NCBI RefSeq assembly: GCF_050947875.1
Contig: NC_134572.1
Span: forward strand, 156,385,105-156,449,104
Reading direction: 5' to 3'
Length of the DNA stretch: 64,000 bases
DNA from: Dermacentor variabilis
Taxonomy: Eukaryota; Arthropoda; Arachnida; Ixodida; Ixodidae
Shown: piece after piece, positions 12,338 to 23,160 of the stretch
Layout of the letters: the number at the start of each line of letters is the position of its first letter
Position numbering within the stretch: the stretch's first letter is position 1
Program-made: the position numbers and the translations under genes
The notes under the pieces: model-generated
Seen by the model: the letters and a program-made list of their open reading frames with translations, nothing else
Told to the model about the DNA's origin: nothing
The model's database searches: none

Positions 12338-12361
12338 CATCATCATCATCATCATCATCAT
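12338..12361 (-). repeat. ATC microsatellite, RTE 3' tail
   Basis: Run of ATC triplets forming the 3' terminus of the minus-strand RTE copy; the equivalent tails at 37673 and 54265 are GAT runs on the plus strand. Confidence 0.9.
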
Positions 12362-13298
12362 TCTGGGTACGCCCACAGCAGGGCAAAGGCCTCTCCCACA
12401 CTTTTCCAACTACCCCGGTCATGTACTAAATGTGGCGTTGTTGTCCCCGCAAATTTCTTAATCTCATCCGCCCACCTAACATTCTGCCGCACCCTGCTAC
12501 GCTTCCCTTCCCTATGGAATCCAGTCCGTAACCCTTAATGACCATCGGTTATCTCCCTCCTCATTACATGTCCTGCCCATACCCATTTTTCTTCACGATT
12601 TCAACTAAGATGTCATTACCTCGCGTTTGTTCCCTCACCCACTCCTCAATTTGAGTAGAACCCTTTTCGTAAGCTTCCAAGTTTCTGCCCCATACGTCAG
12701 CACTGGTAACACACAGCTGTTGTACTCTTTTCTCTTCAGGGATAATGGTAACCTGCTGCTCATGATCTGAGAATGCCTGCCAAAGGCACCCTGGCCCATT
12801 CTTATTCTTATGATTGTTTCACTCTCATGATCCGGATCCGCGGTCATTACCTGTCCTAAGTAGATGTATTCCCTTAACACTTCCAGTGCCTCGCTACCTA
12901 TCGTAAACGGCCGTTCCCTACCGAGACTATTAAACATTACTTTAGTTTTCTGCAGATTAATTTTTAGACGCACCCTTCTGCCTTGCCTCTCCGAGTCAGC
13001 GAGCATACATTGCAATTGGTCCCCCTGAATTACTAAGCAAGGCAATATTATCAATAATTCGCAGCTTGCTAAAATATTGCCTATTAAATCTTATCCCGAA
13101 TTTTTCCAAATGCAGGTCTCTGAATACCTCCTGTAAACACGCTGTGAATAGCATTGGAAAGATCGTATCGCCCTGCCTGACGCCTTTCTTTATTGGGATT
13201 TTGTTGCGTTCTTTTTGGAGGACTACGGTGGCTGTGGAGCCGCTATAAATATCTCAGTGTTTTTACATACGGCTCGTCTATACCCTGATTCCGTAATG
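12338..13298 (-). pseudogene. RTE ORF, RT palm to C-terminus (fragment)
   Basis: The minus strand encodes the C-terminal part of the RTE polyprotein in two frames (12635-13054 readable, then 13060-13250). It includes the post-RT stretch with YLGQVMTADPD and the VLTYGAETW motif that typifies RTE elements of ticks and other animals. The metal-binding FADD is lost (IIDN). It would encode the end of the reverse transcriptase and the C-terminal DNA/RNA-binding region. Several frameshifts exclude function. Confidence 0.8.
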
Positions 13299-13904
13299 GC
13301 AAGTGGCTGAGGAGTTCTATAGAGATTTATGCAGTAACAGTGGCACCCACGATGACAATGGAAGAGAGAATGGTGTAGAGGAATTTCAAATCCGAAAAGT
13401 AACGCCGGAAGAAGTAAAGAAAGCCTTGGGAGCTATGCAAAGGGGGAAGGCAGCTGGGGAGGATCAGGTAACAGCAGATTTGTTGAGAATGGTGGGCAGA
13501 TTGTTCTGGAAAAACTGGCCATGCTGTATACGCAATGCCTCATGACTTCGAGCATACCGGAATGTTGCAAAAACGCTAAAATAATCCTAATCCATAAGAA
13601 AGGGGAAGCCAAAGACTTGAAAAATTATAGACCGATCAGCTTGCTGTCCGTTGCCTGGAAAGTATTTACTAAGGTAATCGCAAACAGAATCAAGAACACC
13701 TTAGACTTCTGTCAACCAAAAGACCAGGAAGGATTCCGTAAAGCTTACTCAACAATAGACCATATTCACACTATCAATCAGGTGATAGAGAAATGTGTGG
13801 AATATAACCAACCCTTATATATAGCTTTCATTGATTAAGAGAAAGCGTTTAATTCAGTCAAAACCTCAGCAATCATGCAAGCACTACCGTATCAGGGTGT
13901 AATA
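13299..13904 (+). pseudogene. RTE ORF, N-terminal RT part (inverted fragment)
   Basis: Plus-strand frames 13303-13545 and 13521-13838 encode the start of the RT domain: FYRDL, then the RGKAAGEDQVTADLL stretch, ILIHKKG, NYRPISLLSV, and the QEGFRK/STIDHIHTINQ region. They correspond closely to residues encoded at 36091-36692. A frameshift near 13500 and a stop in place of Tyr (FIDxEKAF) end the frame. It is the 5' half of the twin-primed insertion. Confidence 0.85.
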
Positions 13905-14149
13905 GGGAGTATGCATCGGCTAAATGCGGTTGTCTAGCACGCAATTTAGGAATGTTCGCGTCTGAAGTAGTCGCCATGTGGTGGATTGAGATTTATTTAT
14001 TGTTTTGTTTGCGAGGGGTTAGCGCAACCACTATCTGTGGTAGTGGAGGAGGATTTCTCTGAAGGCGACCAGTCGGTACCGCTTGTGACCGCGATGCCAA
14101 ACACGGGGCTGGTCAGGATTCGAAGACTCAGGAGAAGGGTGATGCGTCC

Positions 14150-15099
14150 AGCGTGCTAGAGCTCGCGCGGCATCGTGGATGGTTTCGTTTTAAGCCAGAC
14201 CAGAGTGACTAGGGGCCTAGATGATCTGGACGCGGCGTTGCATTGAGGAGGAGTGTCAGGGAGTATCGCCTTTGCTTGGGGCGCTATCACTCCTCTTGTG
14301 TAGTTGGGAATGGCCTTTGTTGAATCGCTGATGATGCAGTGTGCATTGGTAGCGGCGTAGGACAAGCGATGGCCGTTTCTTTGCCTGTTTCGGGTTGAGT
14401 GGTGAGTGTCGATGCGGTCGCGGCGAGGCGGTTTTGCGAGCCCGCGAATGTGACGACTGGCATGGAGTTTTCGTTGGGGTATTCAGCTGTGTCAACGCAG
14501 GCTACATCAGTGGCTAGGTCGTAGCGCTTTTGTAGTCGTTTTGTTCTTTCTGCAGGTCGCTACCGGTTGTGTTCAGGGTGCATATTGCGAGGTATGGGCG
14601 GGATAACTAGATGAGCGCGAATGTTTGCAGGGACGGGTATTTTTCGACCGAATTGCGTGGTGTAGGTTATCCCTCGGGTGCCTAGAATGTGCCTAGAATG
14701 TGCCTGCCCTGGGTGACATTGGCGAATCGTTCGTATTGGTTAATACGCTGAGCTACAGTAAGCTCGTTTATAGCATCGTGAATGCGAAAGGTGTCAAGTT
14801 TCTCCTTAGAGCTGGAGGTGCGAAGATGTAGGGCTTGCTTACAAGGCCTCTTGATCATGGTATTCATTAAGGTACGGGGCGACATAGGTGATATTACTCA
14901 GAGCGTAGGTGGTTACCTTATGTATAAGGTTGTTTTCTTTCATGCTGTGATGTTGATTTGCGATGCGTGCAATGAGGCGAGCGCTTCGGTGTGCATCAGA
15001 ATCTAATTGTTTGAGTATGTCCGTGCTTCTACCGTTTTCTCCGATGCGTAAGCCAAGGATACGGATGCTAGGTACTGTAGCTATGCGGTGCTGATGCAC
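14150..15099 (-). pseudogene. LINE A post-RT region and RNase H remnant
   Basis: 14839-15099 encodes the post-RT segment (RILGLRIGENG, then TYVAPYLN). 14682-14885 continues with a short piece containing AQRINQYERF and GRHILG. 14156-14365 keeps an RNase H signature, with CIISDSTKAIPNYTRG holding the catalytic Asp of the SDS motif. RNase H in the same polyprotein as an APE endonuclease and RT is characteristic of I-type LINEs, where it removes template RNA. The frame is broken several times, so no function remains. Confidence 0.7.
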
Positions 15100-15160
15100 A
15101 TGGAGTTCTATCTCGGGGAGGGGGGGCGGATGGTGAAGGTCTGCACCGCGACTTCCCCAA

Positions 15161-15842
15161 TTAGGATTGTATACAAGGAGCTCCGATTTTTGTGGGGAGC
15201 ACTCCAGGCCGTGCTGTTCTACTTATGCAACGACCTCGTCGATGGCTTGCTGCAGTGTCTTGCATGTCTCTGTTGCTGCCCGCGTTGACCCACAGGGTGA
15301 TATCGTCTGCGTAGAGGCTATGCTTGAGGTTGGGGATGTTAGCTAATGCAGGCGGTAGTCCCAGGAAGGCCAAGTTAAGCAGAAAAGGGGACATCACCGA
15401 TCCTTGCGGCGTGCCTTTGCTGCCGAAGTGTATAATTGGCGGCTGCGACCCTCCGATGGGGATGCTGGCCGTGCGACCTGTAAGGAAATGCTTGACGTAG
15501 TTATATGTCCGGTGTGCAACCTGGATTTGCGCCACTTGGTTTAGTATGGCTTTATGCGTGACGTTATCGATGGCCTTGGTTAGGTTAAGCCCCAAGATGG
15601 CTTCTCGTGTCCAGCCTGGAGCTTCTATCGCCATCGATAATTTTGTGCTTGAGCTGAATCATGATGTCTTGAGCACAAAGTTTAGGGCGGAAGCCAACCG
15701 TGGCATCGGAGAAGAGGTCGTCGTTTATATGTTTGTGTGAGCGTGTGAGGATGACGTGTTCGTGGAGCTTTACAAGACATGAAGTAAGGGAGATAGCGTG
15801 GAGGTTTTCGAGTAGTGGGCGCTTGGCTTCTTTGGGAATCAT
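15161..15842 (-). pseudogene. LINE A reverse transcriptase domain
   Basis: Two overlapping minus-strand frames (15161-15634 and 15585-15842) cover the fingers and palm. Motifs in order: an ISLTSCLVKL block, VGFRPKLCAQD, a block where the DxxKA motif reads GLNLTKAIDN, GTPQGSVMSPFLLN, and the catalytic LYADDITLW (YADD at about 15296-15310). The enzyme would copy LINE RNA at a nicked chromosomal site. One frameshift separates the two frames near 15600, and the first catalytic Asp region is altered. YADD and the GTPQG motif are well preserved. Confidence 0.85.
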
Positions 15843-16224
15843 AATGATTTTGGCTTCTTTCTATTGTGAGGGGATGTTTACAGTTTCCCAGTACGCGTTA
15901 AAATAAGTTGTGAGGGCTAGTATAGAATCTTCGTCTAGGTTGCGAAGCGTTTTATTAGTAATGCCATCAGGTCCCGGGGCCGAGTTAGGGCGGAGTTCGA
16001 GGATGGCTCCACGTACGTCTGCTGCTTATAAGGGTGCGTTCAGGCGGTCGTTAGCGGTGCGAGTGCATGCTGGAGCGGGTGTAGTAGGTTGAGTTCCTAC
16101 GTAGCGGTCTATCAGCTCTTGAAGAACTTCTGCGGCCGTGCCCGCACAGGTGTGAATAATCTTTTGCAAGTTGCCCTGTTGTGTGTTCTTGCTGTTGGCC
16201 TGATCGAGGAGGCAATGGAGGATA

Positions 16225-16298
16225 TTCCACGTTTTTAGCCGCTGAAAGCTGTATATAGAGCAATAAAGTTTTTCCTTCCTTCCTTCCACGTTTTGAGC
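16225..16298 (-). mobile_element. 44-bp LINE-tail insertion with 15-bp target duplication
   Basis: TTCCACGTTTTTAGC (16225-16239) and TTCCACGTTTTGAGC (16284-16298) flank a 44-bp insert at 16240-16283 that contains CAATAAAG and a CCTT run. The LINE A reading frame shows the same duplication as a repeated Lys-Thr-Trp on either side of the insert. It is best read as an extremely 5'-truncated retroposed tail inserted in LINE A. Confidence 0.7.
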
Positions 16299-16329
16299 AG
16301 GTTTTGTTGCGGTTCCAGGCTGTCGCACG

Positions 16330-17385
16330 TGCTATGCCAATTTAGACGAGTAAGTTGTTGTGCACTCTTCGATGTGATGGGTGAGAGTGCTAATACGTTT
16401 TCTGAGCGTTCGGTTGAGCTTGTTGTGTTTGTATCTGCGTTGCACACTGGCGGGAGCTTCCCACATATGCTATCTGCCTCCTGTGGCTTCCTAAGGCACC
16501 ACTTCTGTGGCTTCGCTCGCTTCTTGCAGCAAGGATGCGACCCAATCTTCTATAGGAGGTTGTGTACCGGAGAAAGAGGTGAGGCCGCTGGCCTGCTGGA
16601 AAGCGTCCCAATTCGTTATGCGGAGTTGACGGCTCTTGGCTTTCGCTGGCCCAATTGAACTGTTTTTTGGATTAAACAGTGGTCGCTGCCCAAGTTGTCT
16701 TGATTGTTGATCCAGTGTGCCTGTGGAATTCTTTTTGCGAATGTCAAGTGCGTAGTAGTGTCTCTGCTAATGCTATTTCCCATACCAGTGGGGCATGTTG
16801 AATCCGTGAGAAGAATAAGACCTAGATTTTGTCCGTCTAGACATAGCTGTCTTCCTTTTCCGTGGTCCTTTGCGTATCCCAATGCGCCGCAGGGGCGTGT
16901 AGGTCCCCTTCGATGAGCAGGGGGGGGGGGAAGCGGGCTCCCCTGGCTACTTGATCCGCTTTGGTCAAAAGTCGTAGAAACCTATGTTCTTGTTTGGGGC
17001 TGCTGTACACATTGAGGATGAAGAGGCTACCTTGCGTATGCCTTGTAGACGGGATTATTTCCAGGAGATTGTGGACTGCTGTATCAATGCCTGTGTGATA
17101 CTGTATAACCGGAATGTTTAGCTAAAGTAATCTGGTTAATTGGGGCTTGCGGTTATCAACGTAAATTGCGGTGTATGACGCCTACCCCGACAGTTTAGCC
17201 GGTAATGCGATAACATCGGGGAAGCATCTGGTGCGAGCGAAATAATGTATTGCTCTGAGTGTGCTCGTTTCCACCGGAAGCCCCGGTAGTTCCTCTGCCA
17301 AGTGCATTAGGTAACTTGTTCGGGATTACTCGCAGGCACCTTTGCCGGGACTCGAGTACGGCTTCTTTAGGGGACCTGCTTTGGG
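16330..17385 (-). pseudogene. LINE A APE-type endonuclease remnant
   Basis: The minus-strand frame 16616-16882 carries TPDLT-like and NLGSDHCLI sequence; GSDH is the conserved His motif of APE-like LINE endonucleases. Upstream, 17195-17385 carries the N-terminal RWKRAH-type block found near the first catalytic Asn. The domain would nick target DNA to prime reverse transcription. There are many stops, and a G10 run at about 16921-16930 interrupts it. Confidence 0.6.
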
Positions 17386-17409
17386 ACAGAGTGAATGACG
17401 GTGAGCACC

Positions 17410-18410
17410 ATGAATGACGGTGAGCACGCGGGATCAACGTCGTTGCCGCCTCCAACGTCACCATCGACAGCTACATTGCTGTCACCTTCGATTGTCGTTG
17501 TGTAACCCAAGGATCCTGGAACGTTCTGTGGGACCGATATCGCCGACGTTGAAGAGTGGGTGGCCATGTACGAACGCGTGAGTGTAATCAATAGATGAGA
17601 CCCTATGCTTATGCTAGCTGACCCATCGTTCTACCTAAGAGGCACGGCAAAAGTGTGATAAAATAAAGACGAAAAGGAGCTAACCAGCTGGGACCAATGC
17701 GAAGAGAAAGTGACAGAGTAATTTGGCAAACCAGCCGGCAGTAAGATGGCGGCACAGCAGGAACTGGCCTCCCGTGCCCAATCCCCTAGGTAGGCCTATC
17801 TCTCGTACATCTAGGACGTGCTGACACTTTGCCGTTAGGCCGATCATGACATGACAGAAGCTGAGAATGTCGGGCACGAGCATAAGGGAACTGCTGACGG
17901 CGCGTTTAATCTGCTCATGTTCAAGAGCTGCTCTGCAGTTGACGCAATCATTAAAGAGTGCCGACAATTCGTGGAGGCCAAAAGCCGCCGCGTCTTGCAA
18001 CCATTCGCCGGACTTCCCAATACTGCCGCAACGTCGACGTGTGACGATCAACCCGCATAGCAGTATGCGCCGCAATCACAGGACGAGGGGCGAATCGTTA
18101 GACGTGAACTGGATGCGACGGCACCTGCAGCTTTCTGCTCGGGAAGCCCTGATGGCAGCACATTTTCAGTTCCTCTCGTGCAAGCCATCGTTCGCCAGGA
18201 ACTTGAAAACATTGGTTTACAGTGTGTGTGCACTGTCGCCGATACCAGAGCTAACGAACGCCCAACTATTATTTTCGCTCCACCTCGACGCTTCTCTACA
18301 CATTATCGCAACGCGACTGAGTGGAAAGCTGCGGACGACCAGCCGATATGTTTAAGCTGTCGCCGCTTTGGTCATTTCGCATGATACTGTCGCAAATCGC
18401 GACTCTCAAC
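17410..18410 (+). pseudogene. Gypsy A gag with zinc knuckle
   Basis: Starts at ATG 17410. The frame gives a Pro/Ser-rich lead, then a capsid-like segment containing KDPGTFCGTD, DVEEWVAMYERV, FYLRGTAKV and the SYIQDVLTLC region, then ADGAFNLLMFKSC and AKSRRVLQPF (17851-18060). A CCHC-type zinc knuckle, CLSCRRFGHFA with a stop before the final YC, lies at about 18350-18392. Gag assembles the particle and its knuckle packages RNA. At least four in-frame stops and a frameshift near 18060 disable it. Confidence 0.8.
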
Positions 18411-18689
18411 ACTGTGCACGCCGACCAACCTGAGCCATTTTGATGGAAATACTCGCAATATTTAGCCCACTACTGAATCTAACAGCGCCGAAAATTCTCC
18501 TTGGAACACGTGGTACAGCCGCTCACCATCGCCGCGCGGACACCAGTCTCGTTCACCGCAAACACGTCGACCATCTTCCCGTTCGCCTCAGCCACGTCGC
18601 CTTTCGTTCCGAGTGGCTTTTGCCCTCACCCTTTCGGAAATCTAGGAAGTGCAGCCCTCGGAGGTGCTGCTGCATTGCCGAATAGTGCA

Positions 18690-20263
18690 GCAAAACATCT
18701 GTCTGTGCCGACAAAGTTAAGTGTAATTGACAATAAATTTGACGGTGTAACTGTCCAAGCACTTGTCGACACTGTAGCCCACGTATCTGTGAGGAGTGCT
18801 CGCCTACGTAGACGTTTAAAGAAGGTCCTACCAGGGCAACTGCCCGAGTGCTTCGTGAGGCCGACGGCGGCGTGCTGGTTGTTCTTGGAATTTGCGCTGC
18901 GCGTTCAATTATAGCATACCGCCCTACTTCTTCTCTCTTTGCCGTGATTGATAACTACCCTCACGACGTTATCCATGGATTGGAGTGTTTGTCCAATCAT
19001 TGTGCTCTCGTCGACTGCGCGACCGGCGTTCTTCAGTTAGAACTGCCTAAACTCGCCGATGCCCCGACTATCGCCCCACCGCACTTGTGCTCGCTTCAAG
19101 ATGTGCGTCTGTCACCCGAGGCAGTTACTCACGCCACTTTTACCGCCCAGCCAGAGGTTCCTGACAGTGAATATATGCTTAACCCCATCGTCGACGTGCT
19201 TTTGAACCGGAACGTTGCTGTTCCGGATATATCGGTCACGGTTACTAATACCGACGTCGTTCTACCGCTTTTAAATTTCAGCCTGTGCCCTCAAGTGCTT
19301 CCGGCCGGCATGTTCTTGGCCAGCCTGTTTAGTTGTGGCGAATTTGATATTCAGAGCGTGAATTCCGAGAGTGGCTTTAGCACCTATTCCAGCTGACTGT
19401 TCTGGTTTCTTAACGGATAACATCACGAAAATTATTGCACCTGACCTCACCTCTGCACAGGCCACGGGCATACGACTTCTGCTTGAATCGTACACTGACA
19501 TCTTTGATTTCAGCGACAGGCCTTTAGGCGAAACATCTGTTGTTCATCACAGTATAAACACTGGCGATACGAATCCTATTCGTTGGAGTCTCTATCGTGT
19601 ATCCCAGGCTGAACGTCGAGTCATCGAATCAGAAGTGCACAAAATGCTCCGCAAAGGGGCCATCGATCCATCAGCCAGCCCTTGCGCTTCGCCTGTCGTC
19701 CTTGTGAAAAAGAAAGATGGTAACGGCGCTTTTTTGCGTCGATTATCACCACTTAAACAAGATCACGCGAAAAGACGTCTACCCACTACGACGCATCGAT
19801 GAGGCTTTGGACTCCTTGCACGGAGCTGAATACTTCTCGTCCATCGATCTTCGATCCGGCTACTGGCATACTTCAGTTGTTGAAATGGACCGCGAGAAGA
19901 CGGCCTTGATCACGCCGGATTTCTTATATCAGTTCAAAATCATGCCCTTCGGCCTTTGCAATGCTACTGGGACATTTTAACGTATGAAGGACTCTCTTCT
20001 GCAGGGCTACAAATGGACCACCCGTCTTTGTTACTTTGACGACGTTATTGGTTTTTTCTCCCACGTTCGGCAGCCACCTTGCCCAACTCGGTGCAATTCT
20101 TGCGGTCTTCCGAAAACCGGCCTTCAATTGAACTCCAGGAAGTGTCCATTCGGGCGCCGTCAGACCACCGTGTTCGGAGACCTCGCTGACGCATCTGGTA
20201 TCCAACGAGATCCGGAAAAAGTTCGTGCCGTACGCACTTTCCCTCTGCAACGTACTGGGGCGC
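18690..20263 (+). pseudogene. Gypsy A protease and reverse transcriptase
   Basis: At 18740-18800 the protease active site reads ALVDTVAHVSV, with Val for the Gly of DTG. 18848-19396 holds the protease-RT linker. RT motifs follow: PIRWSLYRVSQAERRVIESEV, ASPVVLVKKKDG, FCVDYHHLNKITRKD, FSSIDLRSGYWH, MPFGLCNATGTF, and the catalytic CYFDDVI (YFDD, about 20029-20047). A frameshift near 19720 and a stop at 19978 split the frame. It once encoded cleavage of Gag-Pol and synthesis of element cDNA. Confidence 0.85.
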
Positions 20264-21231
20264 TATGACGTAAAACTATTCCAAACTTTTCTATTCCATT
20301 TCTGCTATCAGCCCTCCGCTATTGGTCAAAATATTTTTCAGACCACTCCCCTTCGCTTGTCTGTCACGCGACGTCACGAAAACCGCGATACCTCCCCATC
20401 TGATATGATGAGCACACACTGATTATGTATGATTTGACAGAAAAGAGAAAAACAGTTATTTCTGATTCAACGCCTTTTCGCCATTAGCCCCAGGCTATTG
20501 GTCAAAAGTTTTCGGGCAGCACCCACTTCACCTGCCTGTCACGCGACGTCACAAAACCGCGAAAACTCACGCGTCAAAGTGACGTGTACGCATTCAAGAT
20601 GCATTAATATGCCGAACAAAACTGAATTTTCTTCTGAATAGCCGCAGGCTGCCCCGTTCCGAAACGAATAAAAGATGGCTGCCGCCGATCGCTCAGGCTC
20701 TAGCTACTCGCACCTGCCGGATAACATGGATTTATTTGCGTATAACAAAACTTCTTGCGTGGCCGCATAAGGTTTTAGAGCACTTTCTGCACGTTTCCTA
20801 CCTCGTTCTGCCAGCTCCTCTTTGCTGAGGATCCCTTTTATCGTCATTCTTAGGCTTCCGTTGCATGCCGCCGCGATTTTTAACCAGCCACCGCAAGCTA
20901 AGTAAGGGAAAGCGGACCAATCGCAGACGCCGGCACCACCCTCTTCATCTGGTTATCGATTTTCAGTGTAGCGGCTCAGCCCCATCGAATTCATCTCAAC
21001 TTCATAATGCTCCTCGCCTCTTTTCAGCCAATTAGACAAGACAAGCTGCTCGGTGTAGGTAATGTTATTCGTTTTTTAAGATAACAAAATCACCTCCTAT
21101 GTCGAGGAGAGCGTTTGATTGGTCTGTTCAGACAACCCTGCGGGTGACAGCCCGTTTCTTGCGTCGGTGGTTATGCAAATTTGACGTCAGAAGATAGGAA
21201 TAAAAACATATTGGAATAGTTTTACGTTATA
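20264..21231. mobile_element. Inverted-repeat DNA element (MITE-like) in Gypsy A, TA target
   Basis: The ends are TGACGTAAAACTATTCC (from 20266) and the reverse complement of TAACGTAAAACTATTCC (ending 21229), identical apart from the second base. TA follows Gypsy A sequence on each side (20264-20265 and 21230-21231), so a TA target duplication is likely, as for Tc1/mariner-type transposases. Removing it rejoins the gypsy frame between RT and RNase H. There is no transposase frame. Inside are two direct copies of a roughly 90-bp block: GCTATTGGTCAAAA followed by CTGTCACGCGACGTCAC (20320-20390 and 20488-20555). Confidence 0.8.
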
Positions 21232-21234
21232 GGG

Positions 21235-21790
21235 CCCCTGCTTCTGACGTGCGCTGCTTTGTCGGCCTTTATTTTTACTTTGGCCGTTTCTTGGAAACCT
21301 TCGCCGAGTTTGCTCGGCCTATGAATGATCTTCTAAAGAAGAACACGCCATTCTCATGGGGCCCGGAGCAGGCTCACAAGTTCGCCACTCTCATCGGGTG
21401 TCTGATAACCCCTCCCATGCTTGGACACTTTGGTGCGTGTGCACCGACCGAAGTCCACACCGGCGCAAGCGGCTATGGCATCGACTCTATTCTCGCCCAA
21501 CACCAGAATGGCACCGAGTGCTTGATATCTTACGCCAGCCGCCTGCCTTCACCTGCCGAGAGAAATTACTCCATCACCGAGCGGGAGTACTTCGATTCAG
21601 TTTGTGCTGTTGCCATTTTCCGGCCATACTTGTACAGCCGCACGTTTTCGGTCGTCACAGACCACCACGCGCTCTGCTGGCTGTCTTCCCCCCGGGACCC
21701 GACTGGACGGCTTGGTCGCTGTGCTTTGCGGCTCCAAGAATTTTAATTTAGTGCCCATTACAAGACTGGACCCCTCCACAAGGACGCTGA
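21235..21790 (+). pseudogene. Gypsy A RNase H region
   Basis: Frame 21249-21746 continues from the RT thumb (RCFVGLYFYFGRFL, PFSWGPEQ) into RNase H: HTGASGYGIDSILAQ (the first catalytic Asp of TDAS is replaced by Gly here), YASR, NYSITEREYFDSV with the catalytic Glu, and VVTDHHALCWL with a catalytic Asp. A frameshift at about 21745 precedes a DADGLSR-like stretch in the next frame (21785). The domain would remove RNA from the RNA-DNA hybrid. Confidence 0.85.
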
Positions 21791-22049
21791 CGGCCTGTCA
21801 CGTCAGCCCGTGGATCTTTCTGTTCATGTTGCGCATGATCCGGTGACCTGCCTGATGGCTCTGACTGACATGACCGACATGCGCACTGAGCAACAACACG
21901 ACAAATCCTTACAGTCCATCATCGCCAGGGTGCTATCTGGCAGCACCGCCGGCACATGTCGCTTGTTCGCAATGCATGACGGCGTCCTCTACTGCCGCAA
22001 TATCAACCCTGACGGCACTGAGATGCTCCTTGTCATTCCTCGTCCTCTA

Positions 22050-23115
22050 TGACCCGTCGTTCTCGAACAACTTCATGATACACCGATGGTGTACCCTTTG
22101 GAGTGTTGCGTACATACGACCGCGTACGCCGCCGGTTCTTATGACTGGGTCTCTAGCACTCTATGCATTGTTATGTCGCAACTTCCAAATTGTGTCAGCG
22201 CCGGATAAAACCTCCCCTGGCGCCTGTCGGACGACTCCATCCCATTGATTGTTCCCTATGAGCCGTTCTTTCCCGTAGGCCTTGACGTGCTTGGCCCTTT
22301 TCCGACAAAGACACGAGGGAACAAGTGGATCGCCATCGATACTGATTACGCGACACGCTACGCGATAACGAAGGCGTTGCCGACTAGTTGTGCAACTGAC
22401 GTCACCGATTTTCTCCTCCATGACGTCACTCTCCACCACGGTGGACCTCGACAGTTACTTACAGACCGCGGCTGCTCGTTCTATTTTCGAGTGGTCGACC
22501 ACCTCCTCCGCTCTTGTGCCACTGAGGGTAACCTGTCCACCGCCTACCACCAACAAACGAACGGTCTTACGGAACGTCTCCACCGAACAATCATAGAGAT
22601 GCTATCGATGTACGTCTCCAACGATCACCGCGACTGGGACGCCATGCTGGCTTACGTGACGTTCGTGTGTAGCTCGTCTCGACATAAACCGCACGATATT
22701 CACCCTTTTGTATCTTCTATGGTCGCGGCCCCGCACTGCCGTTTGGCACCATCGCCCTTCTGTGACCCGTGTTGCAACTGAGTACGCCCGTGAATTCAAC
22801 GATCGCGCTCACATGGTACGTCAATTTGCCCGATCAGGTTTATTAGCTTCGCAGCATATACAAAACGAGCGTTACAACCATTGCATTTCGATATTAAGTT
22901 CGCACCAGGTGCTTGGGTGCTCCTCTGGTCACCATATTGTCGGGTTGGATTCTCCCAGAAGGTTCTCTCTCGCTAGACAGGGCCTTGTGAAGTTTTACGC
23001 AAATATAACGACTTAAATTACGAGATTTCACCGCTACACTTTGATGCAGCCTCAAGTGAGACGCCTGTTGACGTTGTACACGTTTCGCGCTGAAGCCATA
23101 CTTCCTTCGCAATTC
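22050..23115 (+). pseudogene. Gypsy A integrase
   Basis: The zinc-binding N-terminal part (22050-22240) is heavily decayed. Frame 22245-22781 holds the catalytic core with all three acidic residues still visible: GLDVLGPF (Asp), LLTDRGCSF (Asp) and NGLTERLHRTI (Glu). After a frameshift, 22800-23115 encodes the C-terminal region with a GAWVLLWSP stretch and a DVVHVSRLKPYF end, the usual SH3-like C-terminal domain. The enzyme would insert element cDNA into the chromosome. Confidence 0.85.
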
Positions 23116-23149
23116 TTCGCCTGCCATGCGCTGAGACGGCGCTTCGCCA

Positions 23150-23160
23150 GCCGGGGGTCC
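23150..23160 (+). other. Polypurine tract region of Gypsy A
   Basis: GCCGGGGGTCC directly precedes the TGTTACG end of the LTR, the place where a purine-rich plus-strand primer sits in Ty3/Gypsy elements. It is short and not purely purine. Confidence 0.5.

Larger units (their letters stand above)
12338..13904 (-). mobile_element. RTE-clade LINE copy with 5' inversion (twin priming)
   Basis: The left part (12338-13298) is minus-strand sequence matching positions 36676-37703 of the fuller RTE copy in this window and ends in an ATC microsatellite, the usual RTE tail. The right part (13299-13904) is plus-strand sequence matching 36091-36692. The two parts meet at neighbouring positions of the element, with about 16 bp present in both. 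This is the arrangement expected when a second target strand primes internally during LINE integration. The 5' end is truncated. The target duplication GGGAGTAT flanks the whole structure (12330-12337 and 13905-13912). The copy is dead: the FADD catalytic site in the minus part reads IIDN. Confidence 0.85.
12027..17385 (-). mobile_element. I-type LINE A, 5'-truncated, decayed
   Basis: Non-LTR retrotransposon on the minus strand. From its 5' side (right) to its 3' end (left) it has an APE-type endonuclease remnant (16600-17385), linker (16026-16600), reverse transcriptase with YADD (15161-15842), post-RT region (14682-15099), RNase H remnant (14150-14500), C-terminal region and 3' UTR (13913-14149, resuming at 12027-12329), and a GATA/GAGA tail near 12027-12050. 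No ORF1 is present: the 5' end stops inside the endonuclease, next to the gag start of Gypsy A. RNase H inside ORF2 places it in the I superfamily in the broad sense. Frameshifts and stops are frequent. An RTE LINE is inserted at 12338-13904 and a 44-bp tail fragment at 16240-16283. Confidence 0.85.
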
